Source of the DNA: Thermosynechococcus sp.
Lineage (GTDB): Bacteria; Cyanobacteriota; Cyanobacteriia; Thermosynechococcales; Thermosynechococcaceae
NCBI RefSeq assembly: GCF_025999095.1
Contig: NZ_AP024678.1
Location: forward strand, 1,209,527-1,273,526
Direction: 5' to 3'
Length of the DNA stretch: 64,000 bases
Positions 45,511-55,063 of this stretch are shown piece by piece. Made by a program: the position numbers and the translations under genes. A model generated the notes under the pieces. The model ran no database searches. It was not told the origin of the DNA and worked only from the letters and a program-made list of their open reading frames with translations. Position 1 is the stretch's first letter. Each line of letters begins with the position of its first letter.

Positions 45511-46659
45511 ATGGTTGCTTGCGAATTTAGCCCCGGTCTTGACGGTATTCCCGTTGCCCAGTCGGCCATTAGCTATGTGGATGGCCAAGCAGGCATTCTT
45601 GAGTATCGCGGTGTCCCGATTCAGGAACTGGCGGAAAAAAGCACATTTTTGGAAACAGCCTTCCTGTTGATTTGGGGCTACTGGCCGACCAAGGAGGAAT
45701 TGGCGGCCTTTGAGCACGACATTACCTACCATCGCCGCGTCAAATATCGCATTCGCGACATGATGAAGTGCTTTCCCGACAGTGGCCACCCTATGGATGC
45801 GCTGCAGGCCTCGGCGGGAGCTTTGGGATTGTTCTATTCACGGCGGGCCCTCGACGATCCAGAGTACATTCGGGCAGCAGTGATCCGCCTCTTGGCAAAA
45901 ATTCCAACGATGGTGGCGGCCTTTCAACTGATCCGCAAGGGAAATGACCCAGTCATGCCCTGTGATGAGCTGGACTATGCGGCCAATTTTCTCTATATGC
46001 TCAATGAGCGGCATCCGGATCCCTTTGCAGCGCGGGTCTTTGATATTTGCTTGATTCTCCACGCGGAGCACACGATGAATGCCTCTACCTTCTCGGCGCG
46101 GGTGACGGCCTCGACGTTGACAGACCCTTACGCCGTGGTTGCTTCAGCGGTGGGTACGCTGGCAGGGCCACTCCACGGGGGCGCCAATGAAGAGGTGATC
46201 AATATGCTCGAAGAAATCGGCAGTGTCGAGAATGTCCGTCCCTATGTGGAAAAGTGTATCCAAAATAAGATCAAGATTGCTGGGTTTGGCCACCGTGTGT
46301 ATAAGGTCAAAGATCCCCGCGCCACGATTTTGCAGAAGTTGGCGGAGCAGCTGTTTGATAAGTTCGGTGGCGATCGCTACTACGACATTGCCCTGAAATT
46401 GGAGGAAGTGGTAGGCGAATACTTGAGCTATAAAGGAATTTATCCCAATGTGGATTTTTACTCTGGTCTGGTCTATCGGCGGCTGGGAATCCCCAGTGAT
46501 CTCTTTACGCCAGTGTTTGCGATTGCCCGCGTCGCCGGTTGGCTTGCCCACTGGAAAGAACAACTGGAGGCCAATCGCATTTATCGTCCCACTCAAATCT
46601 ATACCGGTGCCCATAATCAGCCCTATGTACCCATGGAGGAGCGCAATCATCGCCCCTAA
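45511..46659 (+). CDS. gltA: Citrate synthase
   Basis: A 382-residue citrate synthase, condensing oxaloacetate and acetyl-CoA at the entry to the oxidative branch that makes 2-oxoglutarate for nitrogen assimilation. The catalytic His of the acetyl-CoA site is in LAGPLHGGANEEVINML near residues 216-232, the oxaloacetate-binding His in GFGHRVYKVKDPRA near 261-274, and the catalytic Asp in NVDFYSGLVYRRLGIP near 317-332. The short form (about 380 residues) is the Gram-positive/archaeal-like type usual in cyanobacteria. Start ATG 45511 follows an AAGGA. The gatB gene begins 66 bases after the stop, on the same strand. Confidence 0.95.
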   Translation: MVACEFSPGLDGIPVAQSAISYVDGQAGILEYRGVPIQELAEKSTFLETAFLLIWGYWPTKEELAAFEHDITYHRRVKYRIRDMMKCFPDSGHPMDALQASAGALGLFYSRRALDDPEYIRAAVIRLLAKIPTMVAAFQLIRKGNDPVMPCDELDYAANFLYMLNERHPDPFAARVFDICLILHAEHTMNASTFSARVTASTLTDPYAVVASAVGTLAGPLHGGANEEVINMLEEIGSVENVRPYVEKCIQNKIKIAGFGHRVYKVKDPRATILQKLAEQLFDKFGGDRYYDIALKLEEVVGEYLSYKGIYPNVDFYSGLVYRRLGIPSDLFTPVFAIARVAGWLAHWKEQLEANRIYRPTQIYTGAHNQPYVPMEERNHRP

Positions 46660-46725
46660 CTCTTGATCCTCAATTCCCCCCTGACTAAGCTGCTTTATAG
46701 TGGCGGTACCCCTGTGGAGTTTCCG

Positions 46726-48333
46726 ATGGCAAAGGCAAAATCAAGTAAACGGCAAGCATCAAAAACATCAAAAACATCAACAGCGTCGCAATCCCCGCAA
46801 TCAACAACCCCGACACCGCAGGCGGCAACCGTTGCGCCTGAACCCACCCCTGTAGATGCCGCTAATCTCACCTACGAGGCGGTGATTGGCCTAGAGATTC
46901 ACTGCCAACTGAGTACCCAAACAAAAATTTTCTCATCTAGTTCGACCCAGTTTGGTGCGCCCCCCAATACCAACATTGACCCGGTGTGCTTGGGTTTGCC
47001 GGGGACGCTTCCTGTCTTGAATGAAAAGGTTCTCGAGTATGCCGTAAAGGCAGGTTTAGCCCTCAATTGTCAGATTGCGCCCTACAGCAAGTTCGATCGC
47101 AAGCAGTATTTTTATCCCGACTTGCCCAAAAACTATCAAATCTCGCAGTACGACTTGCCCATTGCCCAGCATGGCTACCTCGAGATTGAACTGGTGGAGG
47201 ATAACGGTACCGCCCGCCGTAAAAAAATTGGCATTACTCGCCTGCACATGGAGGAAGATGCTGGCAAACTGGTGCATGCAGGCAGCGATCGCCTGTCGGG
47301 TTCCACCTACTCGCTGGTGGACCTGAATCGGGCAGGGGTGCCCCTGGTGGAAATTGTCTCTGCGCCAGATCTGCGCAGCGGTCAAGAGGCAGCGGAATAT
47401 GCCCAAGAACTGCGGCGCATTCTCCGCTACTTGGGGGTTTGCGACGGCAATATGCAGGAGGGCTCGCTGCGCTGCGATGTCAATATCTCTGTGCGGCCAG
47501 TGGGCAGCAACACCTTTGGCACGAAGGTGGAGATTAAAAACATGAACTCCTTTAGTGCCATCCAACGGGCCATTGACTATGAAATTGAGCGACAAGTGGC
47601 TGCCGTCAAAGCGGGGGAACCCATCGTTCAAGAAACTCGGCTCTGGGATGAGGCCACCCAAGAAACGCGAACCATGCGGGTCAAGGAAGGCTCCAGTGAC
47701 TACCGCTACTTTCCTGAACCCGATCTCGGACCGATTGAGGTCAGTGCTGAGCAACTGGCGGCATGGCGCGCTGAGCTGCCCGAACTCCCTGCCCAAAAAC
47801 GCCACCGCTATGAATCCGAGTGGGGATTACCGCCGCAGGATGCCCGCGTTCTCACCGATGAGCGAGCCGTTGCTGAATACTTTGAGGCGACCGTTGTCGC
47901 AGGAGCACCCCCGAAATTAGCGGCCAACTGGATCATGGGGGATATTACCGCCTATCTCAAAGAACAAAAACTGGCGATCGAGGCACTGCCCCTGAAACCG
48001 GCGGAATTGGCGGAGTTGATCCAACTCATTGAGGCGGGCACCATTAGTGGCAAAATTGCCAAGGAGATCTTGCCCGAATTACTGTCTCAAGGGGGTTCTC
48101 CAAAAGCCCTTGTCGAGAAAAAAGGCCTTAGCCAAATCTCCGATGTGGCCACCTTAGAGGCGATGATTGATGAGGTACTAGCAGCACATCCCAATGAACT
48201 GGAGCAATACCGCGCTGGCAAGACCAAACTTCAAGGCTTCTTTGTTGGCCAACTGATGAAAAAAAGTGGCGGCCGTGCCGATCCAAAGCTAGCGAATCAA
48301 CTCTTGGCTAAAAAGCTAAACGCTGGCAGTTAG
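46726..48333 (+). CDS. gatB: Aspartyl/glutamyl-tRNA amidotransferase subunit GatB
   Basis: A 535-residue GatB, the kinase-like subunit of the GatCAB complex that converts Glu-tRNA(Gln) to Gln-tRNA(Gln). The catalytic core begins at [20 protein letters not shown] (about residue 48) and includes [13 protein letters not shown] and LRCDVNISV. The C-terminal helical and YqeY domains (about 300-535) end [12 protein letters not shown]. The first about 45 residues form a Lys/Ser/Thr/Pro/Gln-rich low-complexity extension that is absent from most GatB proteins I know; I start at ATG 46726, which has GGAG seven bases upstream. A longer frame opens at TTG 46663. The 3' end overlaps the convergent nnr gene by 18 bases. 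Confidence 0.93.
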   Translation: MAKAKSSKRQASKTSKTSTASQSPQSTTPTPQAATVAPEPTPVDAANLTYEAVIGLEIHCQLSTQTKIFSSSSTQFGAPPNTNIDPVCLGLPGTLPVLNEKVLEYAVKAGLALNCQIAPYSKFDRKQYFYPDLPKNYQISQYDLPIAQHGYLEIELVEDNGTARRKKIGITRLHMEEDAGKLVHAGSDRLSGSTYSLVDLNRAGVPLVEIVSAPDLRSGQEAAEYAQELRRILRYLGVCDGNMQEGSLRCDVNISVRPVGSNTFGTKVEIKNMNSFSAIQRAIDYEIERQVAAVKAGEPIVQETRLWDEATQETRTMRVKEGSSDYRYFPEPDLGPIEVSAEQLAAWRAELPELPAQKRHRYESEWGLPPQDARVLTDERAVAEYFEATVVAGAPPKLAANWIMGDITAYLKEQKLAIEALPLKPAELAELIQLIEAGTISGKIAKEILPELLSQGGSPKALVEKKGLSQISDVATLEAMIDEVLAAHPNELEQYRAGKTKLQGFFVGQLMKKSGGRADPKLANQLLAKKLNAGS

Positions 48334-49833
48334 GGCGCGGCGCAGCGTCGGCAACAGGTGAGCAATCAACTGTTCGGGATAAACCCCTAGGGAAGTAGTC
48401 TGTCGTTCCGCTGCAAGGGCCGCTTGGGCATGCCACCAAACCCCACCGCGGGCGGCACTTAGAATATCCCCCTGGGCGCAGAGGCCACCAATGAGGCCGG
48501 TGAGCACATCACCACTCCCGCCACGGGCAAGGGCAGGGGTACTCTCAGGGTTGATCCAGAGGTCGCCCCCAGGGGAGGCGATGGTCGTCCGTGCTCCCTT
48601 AAGAAGCACAATGGCATTGCTGCGGTTAGCGGCTGCGATCACTTGATCAAGGCGATCGCCCCCGGCGGCCACAAGGTCAGGAAAGAGCCGTCGAAATTCG
48701 CCATAATGGGGGGTCAAGATTGTACCACTGGGCAGCGGCCATGGGGGGAGGGTGGCTAAGATGTTTAGGGCATCTGCATCCAGGACGAGGGATTTGCCAG
48801 CACTGAGCACTGTTTCCACAACTGAGCTTGCCTCAGGGGTTAGCCCCGGCCCACAGGCAATGGCGGCAAATTTCCCTAACTCTAGACTCTCGGACAAGCG
48901 GGCGATCGCCCCCCCAGCTGTTTCTGGACAGCCGACAACAATGGCATCGGGAACTCGTGATAGCACAAGGGACTTCAGGGATTGGGGCACCGCCACCACC
49001 AGCATTCCCACACCTGTACAGCGGGCGGCTAGGGCACTGAGGAGAATACTGCCACCAAACTGGGCAGAGCCACCAATGAGTAAAAGCTGACCCTGCTGAT
49101 ACTTGTGGGTAATGGGCGATCGCGCCAGGGGCAATGCTTGCCAACAGGAAGCATCCAGGCAATATCGCCGCGGCGCAGCGGCTAAGGCTGTTTCAATCAC
49201 GGCCGAGGGAATATCAAAGGGAATTAACACGCCCTGCCCCACCCAAGGCTGTGCCTCCTCCACTAGGAGTCCCCGCTTCCACAGTCCTAAACAGAGGGTG
49301 CGATTGGCCTGAATTGCCGTGCCCAACACTGCCCCCGTATCACTATGTAGCCCCGAGGGGACATCAATGCTCACCCGCGGTTGCCCCCAGGTGTTGATCG
49401 CCTCAATGGCAGCGGCAAGTTCACCCGTCAGTTGCCGCTCTAGGCCAAAGCCAAACAGACCATCTACGATCAAGTCCACTTCCTGCAACGCCGTTACTGT
49501 GTCAACAAAGGGCAAACCGAGAAAGCGAGTATAGCGGGCATGATCTGCCGTCAGGGGCTTCAGGCGTTCAAAGGGTTGCCAGACCTTCACCCCATAGCCC
49601 CGGTGCCAGAGTTCCCGCGCCACCACCAGGGCATCACCGCCATTGTGACCAGGGCCTGCCAAAACACCCACCCAGGGATACTGAGACTTGGGAAAATGGC
49701 TCTCGAGAAACTCACTCAGCCGTTGTCCCACTTTTTCCATCAGGGCAGGAACGGGGAAGCCGGCATCGAACATCGCCCCCTCAATCGCCTGCATTTCCGC
49801 AGTGGTGACAATCACTGGACATGTTGTTTTCAT
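48316..49833 (-). CDS. nnr: Bifunctional NAD(P)H-hydrate epimerase/ADP-dependent dehydratase
   Basis: A 505-residue metabolite-repair enzyme. The N-terminal YjeF/NnrE domain (about 1-215; [19 protein letters not shown] binds the ligand) equilibrates the R and S forms of NAD(P)HX. The C-terminal ribokinase-like NnrD domain (about 225-505) dehydrates the S form with ADP; the nucleotide loop [17 protein letters not shown] and the LTPHYGEF segment are seen. ATG 49833 overlaps the anmK stop as ATGA, so the two genes are coupled; a frame that continues to 49875 merely re-reads anmK. The 3' end overlaps gatB by 18 bases, tail to tail. Confidence 0.93.
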   Translation of the reverse strand: MKTTCPVIVTTAEMQAIEGAMFDAGFPVPALMEKVGQRLSEFLESHFPKSQYPWVGVLAGPGHNGGDALVVARELWHRGYGVKVWQPFERLKPLTADHARYTRFLGLPFVDTVTALQEVDLIVDGLFGFGLERQLTGELAAAIEAINTWGQPRVSIDVPSGLHSDTGAVLGTAIQANRTLCLGLWKRGLLVEEAQPWVGQGVLIPFDIPSAVIETALAAAPRRYCLDASCWQALPLARSPITHKYQQGQLLLIGGSAQFGGSILLSALAARCTGVGMLVVAVPQSLKSLVLSRVPDAIVVGCPETAGGAIARLSESLELGKFAAIACGPGLTPEASSVVETVLSAGKSLVLDADALNILATLPPWPLPSGTILTPHYGEFRRLFPDLVAAGGDRLDQVIAAANRSNAIVLLKGARTTIASPGGDLWINPESTPALARGGSGDVLTGLIGGLCAQGDILSAARGGVWWHAQAALAAERQTTSLGVYPEQLIAHLLPTLRRALTASV

Positions 49834-50969
49834 CGCTGTCCTACCCACCGTTGACCCAAGGGGACCGCTTGGCACGCACCCGTGACTTGGGGCAGATTTC
49901 CCGGCAGGCCCAACTCATGCCAGTAGGCCAAAATCGCGAAGGCGATCGCCTCTTTGGCATCCACCGGTACGCCGGCCGTCGCCGTAGTTTCCACGGGAAT
50001 TTTCCCGAGATGTACCTGCAGGCGCTCCCTGAGGAACCCGTTGTGGGCGCCGCCCCCACAGAGCAACACCCGCTGCGGCCATTGGGGCAAAAATTGGCGA
50101 TAGCTCTCAACTATACTGCGAGCCGTAAATTCCGTTAGGGTGGCTAGAATATCCGCTGGCGCTAAACCCACGGCATCGGTGCGGCACCGCTGCCAAAAGA
50201 CCAGACCAAAACGTTCTCGGCCAGTGGACTTCGGTGGCGGCTGCTGAAAGAAGGGGTCCTGCAGCCAGTGGGCCACCAGAGCCTCAACAATTTGGCCCTG
50301 CCGTGCCCAGGCCCCATCGGCATCATAGGTGTATTTCCCCCCCGATAACTCGGTCACCGCTAAATCCAGCAACACATTACCGGGACCGGTATCCCAACCC
50401 ATAACCCCTTTGCCCTCAGGATCAGTGGAGCGCGGCGGCAAGTAGGTGACATTGCTAATACCCCCAATGTTTTGGACACAGCGGCTTTCTATGGGGTGAC
50501 CCAGAAGACACCAATCCACCCGCGGCACCAGGGGCGCCCCTTGACCCCCCAAGGCAATATCCCGGGCGCGAAAGTTGGTGACGGTGGGAATACCGGTGCG
50601 CCAAGCAATCCAATCTCCCCGTCCCAGTTGCAGGCTGTAGCCTAGGCGATCGCCAGTAGCGGGGCGATGAAAGACCGTTTGACCGTGGGAGCCAATGAGC
50701 TCTGCCCGTGGATAGCCCTGTTGAACCGTTTGCGCCGCCAGGGCAAAGGCCTCGGCGATCGCCTCATCCAACGCCGCCAACTCAGCCAGAGTCAAGGATT
50801 GCGCACCACAAACCTCAAGAATACGTTGCCGCAGGGCGTCTGGATAGGGCACCGTACAAAAATTTAGCACCGTTAGCTGCAGGTCGCGATCGCCCCCCTG
50901 GAGCGCCACTAAGACCGCGTCAATGCCATCGACAGAGGTTCCGCTCATCAGGCCAATGACACGCATCAC
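49830..50969 (-). CDS. anmK: Anhydro-N-acetylmuramic acid kinase
   Basis: A 379-residue sugar kinase (ASKHA fold) that phosphorylates and opens 1,6-anhydro-MurNAc from cell-wall recycling to MurNAc-6-phosphate. The N-terminal phosphate loop is [16 protein letters not shown] near residues 6-21. [11 protein letters not shown] near 93-103 and the [12 protein letters not shown] near 168-179 are conserved, and [16 protein letters not shown] near 301-316 forms the second nucleotide loop. The frame starts MM at 50969, so ATG 50966 is an alternative. It overlaps nnr by 4 bases downstream. The upstream transporter gene ends 19 bases away on the same strand, so a three-gene unit is possible. Confidence 0.95.
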   Translation of the reverse strand: MMRVIGLMSGTSVDGIDAVLVALQGGDRDLQLTVLNFCTVPYPDALRQRILEVCGAQSLTLAELAALDEAIAEAFALAAQTVQQGYPRAELIGSHGQTVFHRPATGDRLGYSLQLGRGDWIAWRTGIPTVTNFRARDIALGGQGAPLVPRVDWCLLGHPIESRCVQNIGGISNVTYLPPRSTDPEGKGVMGWDTGPGNVLLDLAVTELSGGKYTYDADGAWARQGQIVEALVAHWLQDPFFQQPPPKSTGRERFGLVFWQRCRTDAVGLAPADILATLTEFTARSIVESYRQFLPQWPQRVLLCGGGAHNGFLRERLQVHLGKIPVETTATAGVPVDAKEAIAFAILAYWHELGLPGNLPQVTGACQAVPLGQRWVGQR

Positions 50970-50988
50970 CTGCCCCCACAGCCGTTGA

Positions 50989-52716
50989 TTACAGCAGTTG
51001 ATATTTTGTTTCCGCCAAGCGGTAGAGGGGGCGCCACACCAAGCGGTTGGTCAAAACCACCAATAACGACATCACCGCCGTGGCTGCCATCAGCAGCGGA
51101 AAATCGCCCCGAACGCTAGCCTCGGAAATGGTGGCCCCCAAGCCAAGGGTTTGCTCCGTTTGATTTTGAAATTCCACATATTCACTGACGATGCTGGAGT
51201 TCCAAGCTCCCCCCACAGCGGTAATGATGCCCGTAATCAAATAGGGAAAGATTCCGGGTAAGATTAGCGTACGCCAGCGCTGCCACCAAGGGAGTTGATA
51301 GACCACCGCTGCTTCGAATAATTCTGTGGGAATGGCTTGGGCACCGGCAATCACATTAAAGAGGATGTACCACATTGTGCCCAGCATCATCAGCGCCACA
51401 GACCCAATCTCCAAGCCCCCACCCACATTGGCCAGGGCCAACAGCAGGACTGGAAACAGAGCCGTGGCCGGCACCGATGCCGCAATTTGAACAATGGGTT
51501 GCAAGACTTGAGCAGCACGGGGATTGCGACCGATCGCCACCCCTACAGGCACCGTCCACAGGAGCGAGAGAATGAGTGCCGTCATTACCCTAAGGGTTGT
51601 CAGGACTGCCCCCAGAGTAATTTGCTGCCATTGTTGCCAACTCACCTTGAACATTTGCTGCACAAAGGCGATCGCCCCCCAACCCACGAACACAACAAAA
51701 ATCAGCAAAATGATGGCGGTTATCGGCCAGTTGCCTTGGCCCTTCTGGCGTGCGAGGGATTGACGGGGGTATTTGGGGCGCAACTGCTCATCTAGTTGTT
51801 CCCAGACGGGGGCAAAGAGGTTTTGGTGGAAGGCTCGCAACGTCGGCGATCGCCGCAGAAAATCAAGAACGAAGGATTTAGGAACATTCTCCGCCTCGAC
51901 CATTTCCATCTTGAACTTTTCGCCCCAGGCAATCAGAGGGCGCCACACCAAAATATCAATGATAATGATGACCCCAATCAGAACTGCCAAGCCGTAGATT
52001 AGAGCCACATAATCCTGTTGGTTGGCTGCCGCCGCCAGATAGGAGCCTAACCCTGGCAACGTAAAGCTTTTCTCACCAATGGTAAAGGACTCGATCGCCA
52101 TCAGGAAAAACCAGCCGCCAGCCACCGACATCACACTATTCCAGATCAGGCCAATGGCTCCCGCCGGCAAATCCAGCGTCCACACCCGCTGCCACCACCC
52201 CAAGCGATAAATTTTTGCTACCTCCCGCAGCTCCTGGGGCACGCTAATCAAAGACTGGTAAAAGCTAAACGTCATGTTCCAAGCCATCCCCGTGTAGATG
52301 AGGATAATGGCTGCCAGTTCTACGCCAAGACGGCTCCCCGGAAAGAGAGCAATGAGGGCCAGCACCACCCCCGGCAAAAATGACAGCACGGGAATCGATT
52401 GCAGAATATCCAGCAGGGGCAGCAGGATTTTTTCAGCAGTGCGGTTATAGTAGGCGATATAGGAATAAAGGATACTAAAGACCAAAGAAATAATGTAGGC
52501 AATGAGCATCCGCAGCAGCGTTTGAGCAGTGTAACTGGGCAAGACCGCCGGACTCAGCTCAATGGTGATCGTGGGGTCATAGCGTCCTGTAAACTGAGCC
52601 GCTGTGTTGACAATCCAAAAGATCAGGGCAATCAAAGCCAAGATAATCAGGCCGTCTTGCCAAGTCCAGGCCCGGTTCAGTGTTTGATTATCGGGGGTGA
52701 GGGGGCGTGCCATCAC
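50989..52716 (-). CDS. Fused two-domain ABC transporter permease (NitT/TauT type)
   Basis: A 575-residue protein made of two tandem BPD_transp_1 permease units. The first unit spans about residues 20-270, with a coupling segment [20 protein letters not shown] near 165-184. A cytoplasmic linker follows, and the second unit spans about 340-565, with [20 protein letters not shown] near 472-491. The two units show similar EAA loops and together would replace a permease dimer. No solute-binding protein or ATPase is next to it, so it lacks partners here. Homologous fused permeases in bacteria are placed with anion (sulfonate, nitrate, bicarbonate) ATPases, but the substrate is not determinable from this sequence. 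Its gene ends 19 bases before anmK. Confidence 0.85.
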   Translation of the reverse strand: MMARPLTPDNQTLNRAWTWQDGLIILALIALIFWIVNTAAQFTGRYDPTITIELSPAVLPSYTAQTLLRMLIAYIISLVFSILYSYIAYYNRTAEKILLPLLDILQSIPVLSFLPGVVLALIALFPGSRLGVELAAIILIYTGMAWNMTFSFYQSLISVPQELREVAKIYRLGWWQRVWTLDLPAGAIGLIWNSVMSVAGGWFFLMAIESFTIGEKSFTLPGLGSYLAAAANQQDYVALIYGLAVLIGVIIIIDILVWRPLIAWGEKFKMEMVEAENVPKSFVLDFLRRSPTLRAFHQNLFAPVWEQLDEQLRPKYPRQSLARQKGQGNWPITAIILLIFVVFVGWGAIAFVQQMFKVSWQQWQQITLGAVLTTLRVMTALILSLLWTVPVGVAIGRNPRAAQVLQPIVQIAASVPATALFPVLLLALANVGGGLEIGSVALMMLGTMWYILFNVIAGAQAIPTELFEAAVVYQLPWWQRWRTLILPGIFPYLITGIITAVGGAWNSSIVSEYVEFQNQTEQTLGLGATISEASVRGDFPLLMAATAVMSLLVVLTNRLVWRPLYRLAETKYQLL

Positions 52717-52777
52717 AACCTCTCAAGGTAGTCTCCACGAAAGCAAATTATAGTCACCTTGGCGGGTGAGACACAAA

Positions 52778-52796
52778 ATGATCGTTTATGATCGTT
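52778..52796. repeat. Tandem ATGATCGTT pair in the permease/SIMPL divergent gap
   Basis: ATGATCGTT occurs at 52778-52786 and again at 52788-52796, a ten-base period. It lies 62-80 bases upstream of the fused permease gene (minus strand) and 112-130 bases upstream of the SIMPL gene (plus strand). Such periodic direct repeats can be regulator half-sites, but slippage is equally likely. The rest of the 52717-52907 gap has no gene. Confidence 0.4.
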
Positions 52797-52907
52797 GCCC
52801 TAAAGTTGTCACAAAACTTAAATTGACCAGTTTTGCTGCCTAGGTAGGAACAGTGGACAAGGCCCTCACAGTCTATAAGGATTAGGAACGTGTTAGACTG
52901 CCCTTAG

Positions 52908-53630
52908 GTGCTCAGTACGGCTGTGAAACATCCACTCATCCCTTTTTATACCTTTGGTCTTGTGGCAGTTCTTTTGGGTGGGACTGTTGTTGCTAGTGAG
53001 CGACCTGCTGTGAGTCAAGAAGCCCAACGTACCCTGACGGTCACAGGGCGAGGGACAGAAGCTATTGCAGCAACCCTTGCCCAAGTCAGCCTTGGGGTTG
53101 AGGTTCAAGGTCGCACGGCTCAGGAGGTACAGCAGGAGGTGGCGCGGCGAGCCAATGCAGTTTTGGCAGTTTTGCGGGCACGGGAGGTCAGCCAACTGCA
53201 AACCACAGGCTTGAGTCTCAGTCCCAATTATCAATACACCAACAATCAGCGGATACTGGTGGGATATATCGGGCGCAATACCGTGAGTTTTCGCATTGCC
53301 AGCGATCGCGTGGGGCCACTCCTCGACGCTGCTGTGCAAGCTGGCGCAACCACGATTGACAATATTAGCTTTACGGCACCAGAGGCCACTATCGCTGCTG
53401 CCCAACGCACTGCCCTGCAGCGGGCGACCCAAGATGCCCAAAGCCAAGCCCAAGCAGTCCTGAGTGCCCTCAATCTCCAACCGCGTCAAGTGGTGAGCAT
53501 TCAAATTAGTCAGGCGGCACCTCCCCCAAAACTCTTCACCGTTCGTGCAGCAACGATGGCTGATAGCACCCCTGTTGTCTCTGGGGAATTGCAGGTGGAG
53601 GCGAGTGTAACGCTGCAGATTAGCTACTAG
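52908..53630 (+). CDS. SIMPL-domain (DUF541) periplasmic protein
   Basis: A 240-residue protein with an N-terminal membrane-anchor or signal sequence (FYTFGLVAVLLGGTVVA, residues about 13-29) and a SIMPL/DUF541 domain: RTLTVTGRGTEAIAATLAQVSLGVEVQG near residues 41-68, LQTTGLSLSPNYQY near 96-109 and GYIGRNTVSFRI near 118-129. Family members are periplasmic or surface proteins of ill-defined role; some bind or affect outer-membrane integrity. GTG 52908 or GTG 52923 could be the start; neither has a clear ribosome-binding site. A DUF3370 gene follows after 9 bases, so the two are probably co-transcribed. Confidence 0.85.
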   Translation: MLSTAVKHPLIPFYTFGLVAVLLGGTVVASERPAVSQEAQRTLTVTGRGTEAIAATLAQVSLGVEVQGRTAQEVQQEVARRANAVLAVLRAREVSQLQTTGLSLSPNYQYTNNQRILVGYIGRNTVSFRIASDRVGPLLDAAVQAGATTIDNISFTAPEATIAAAQRTALQRATQDAQSQAQAVLSALNLQPRQVVSIQISQAAPPPKLFTVRAATMADSTPVVSGELQVEASVTLQISY

Positions 53631-53639
53631 GTCTCGGTG

Positions 53640-54992
53640 ATGACCATTGATCTCCGCTGGTGGTGGGGGACCGGTGCAGCACTTATTGTCATTTCTCCAG
53701 TGCTAGCCCAGGCGCTAGCAACAATTGAAAAACCCCAAAAAGTCCTCCCTTTACCGGGGGCCCTCGATCAGGTGCCTGTGTTTAATAGCAATAGCCCAGA
53801 GGTGGTACAGCGACCGGGCATTCTTCTTTCTACCTTTCCACCAGAGGGCAAAGGGACCCCCCAGGCCCACTTGAACTTTGCCTTTCGCGATCGCTTTGAT
53901 ATCTTTGCCCACCATATTGCTAAGCCCCTTAACCCGCAGAATCTCACCACCCTCTACCTAGGGATTCTCGCCTACAACCCCAGTTCTGAAGCGGTAACGG
54001 TGAACCTGATCTATGCCGCCAGTTACCTGAGTCAACCCGATGCTCCCTTCCGCTCCCTGCCCAGTCAGCAGGCCAATGATCTAGGCCAAATTTTTGCGGG
54101 TCCGGGCGATCGCGTCATGCTGGATATTTTGCGACAACGGCGGCAATCGGGCTGGCCAGCACAAGTGGTGATTCCCGCCCGCCGTTATGCCCTGATTGCC
54201 AATTTACCGATTCCGGTTAAGGGGCTAGACCCACCCCTCAATGGCCGTTCCCTGCTGATCCGTGCCCGCAGTAGCGGCAACATTTATCTCGCCAGTTTAG
54301 CTCGCTTTGACAATGAACCGCCGACCCTAGAGCAATGGCAGCAGACCCTAATGACAGGGGAACTCGTCACTCCCCGCGATCGCGCCCCCACCCCCCCCAA
54401 TCAGGGGGGCAAGATCATCTATGGCCGAGTCGCCGGCGTTGCCCTTGGTTCCCGCTGGCACAATCCCCAGCAGCAACCAATTCCCATTCCCACAGGGGGT
54501 ACGGCTTTTTCCTACCCCATTAGCACATTAGTAGGGGGGCGCCTGGGTACTGAGCAGATACAAACTGCTCCCTTGGTGGTGCGCTATCCGGATACGGCCT
54601 ATGCCGCCCACGGCAACTATGGGGTTGAATATGATTTAGTGCTGCCCTTGCAAAACACCAGCGATCGCCCCCAGACCATTCGCCTTGCCCTCCAAACCCC
54701 TGTCAAGTTCGATGCTCCTGCCCCCGGCCTACGCTTCTTTGCTGAGCCGCCCAACCGTATCTTTTTCCGGGGCAGCGTCCGCCTACGATTCCGGGACGAT
54801 CAAGGCACCCCCCAAAGTCGGATCATTCACCTTGTCCAACGCCAAGGCCAGCAGGGGGATGATCTTGTACGGCTGACGCTCCAACCCCAGGAAATTCGCT
54901 GGGTACAGTTCACCATGGTCTATCCGCCAGATGCGACACCACCCCAAGTATTGACAATTGAAACCTTGGCAGATCCCCTGTCGCGCCCCTAA
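53640..54992 (+). CDS. DUF3370 family secreted protein (cyanobacterial)
   Basis: A 450-residue protein with an N-terminal hydrophobic segment (GTGAALIVISPVLAQALA near residues 10-27) followed by a Pro-rich beta-type sequence. The segments GKGTPQAHLNFAFRDRFDIFAHH and NLTTLYLGILAYNPSSEAV near residues 79-125, YGVEYDLVLPLQNTSDRPQTI, and RIFFRGSVRLRFRDD near residue 370 match the DUF3370 family known only in cyanobacteria. Function is unknown; a periplasmic or surface location is likely from the signal. No catalytic motif is visible. It is coupled to the SIMPL gene (9 bases) and precedes moeB by 71 bases. ATG 53640 is used, with GTG 53637 an alternative. Confidence 0.82.
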   Translation: MTIDLRWWWGTGAALIVISPVLAQALATIEKPQKVLPLPGALDQVPVFNSNSPEVVQRPGILLSTFPPEGKGTPQAHLNFAFRDRFDIFAHHIAKPLNPQNLTTLYLGILAYNPSSEAVTVNLIYAASYLSQPDAPFRSLPSQQANDLGQIFAGPGDRVMLDILRQRRQSGWPAQVVIPARRYALIANLPIPVKGLDPPLNGRSLLIRARSSGNIYLASLARFDNEPPTLEQWQQTLMTGELVTPRDRAPTPPNQGGKIIYGRVAGVALGSRWHNPQQQPIPIPTGGTAFSYPISTLVGGRLGTEQIQTAPLVVRYPDTAYAAHGNYGVEYDLVLPLQNTSDRPQTIRLALQTPVKFDAPAPGLRFFAEPPNRIFFRGSVRLRFRDDQGTPQSRIIHLVQRQGQQGDDLVRLTLQPQEIRWVQFTMVYPPDATPPQVLTIETLADPLSRP

Positions 54993-55063
54993 GTAAAATG
55001 GAAGTCATCCCCTCACCCTTGCTGATCGGGTTAGATCAGCCGTATTTGTTACGAAGGGCTACC

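Noticed and set aside
52893..53504. A 203-codon minus-strand frame opposite the SIMPL gene
   Set aside because: Antisense to a recognisable secreted protein with signal and domain; no motif or ribosome-binding site.
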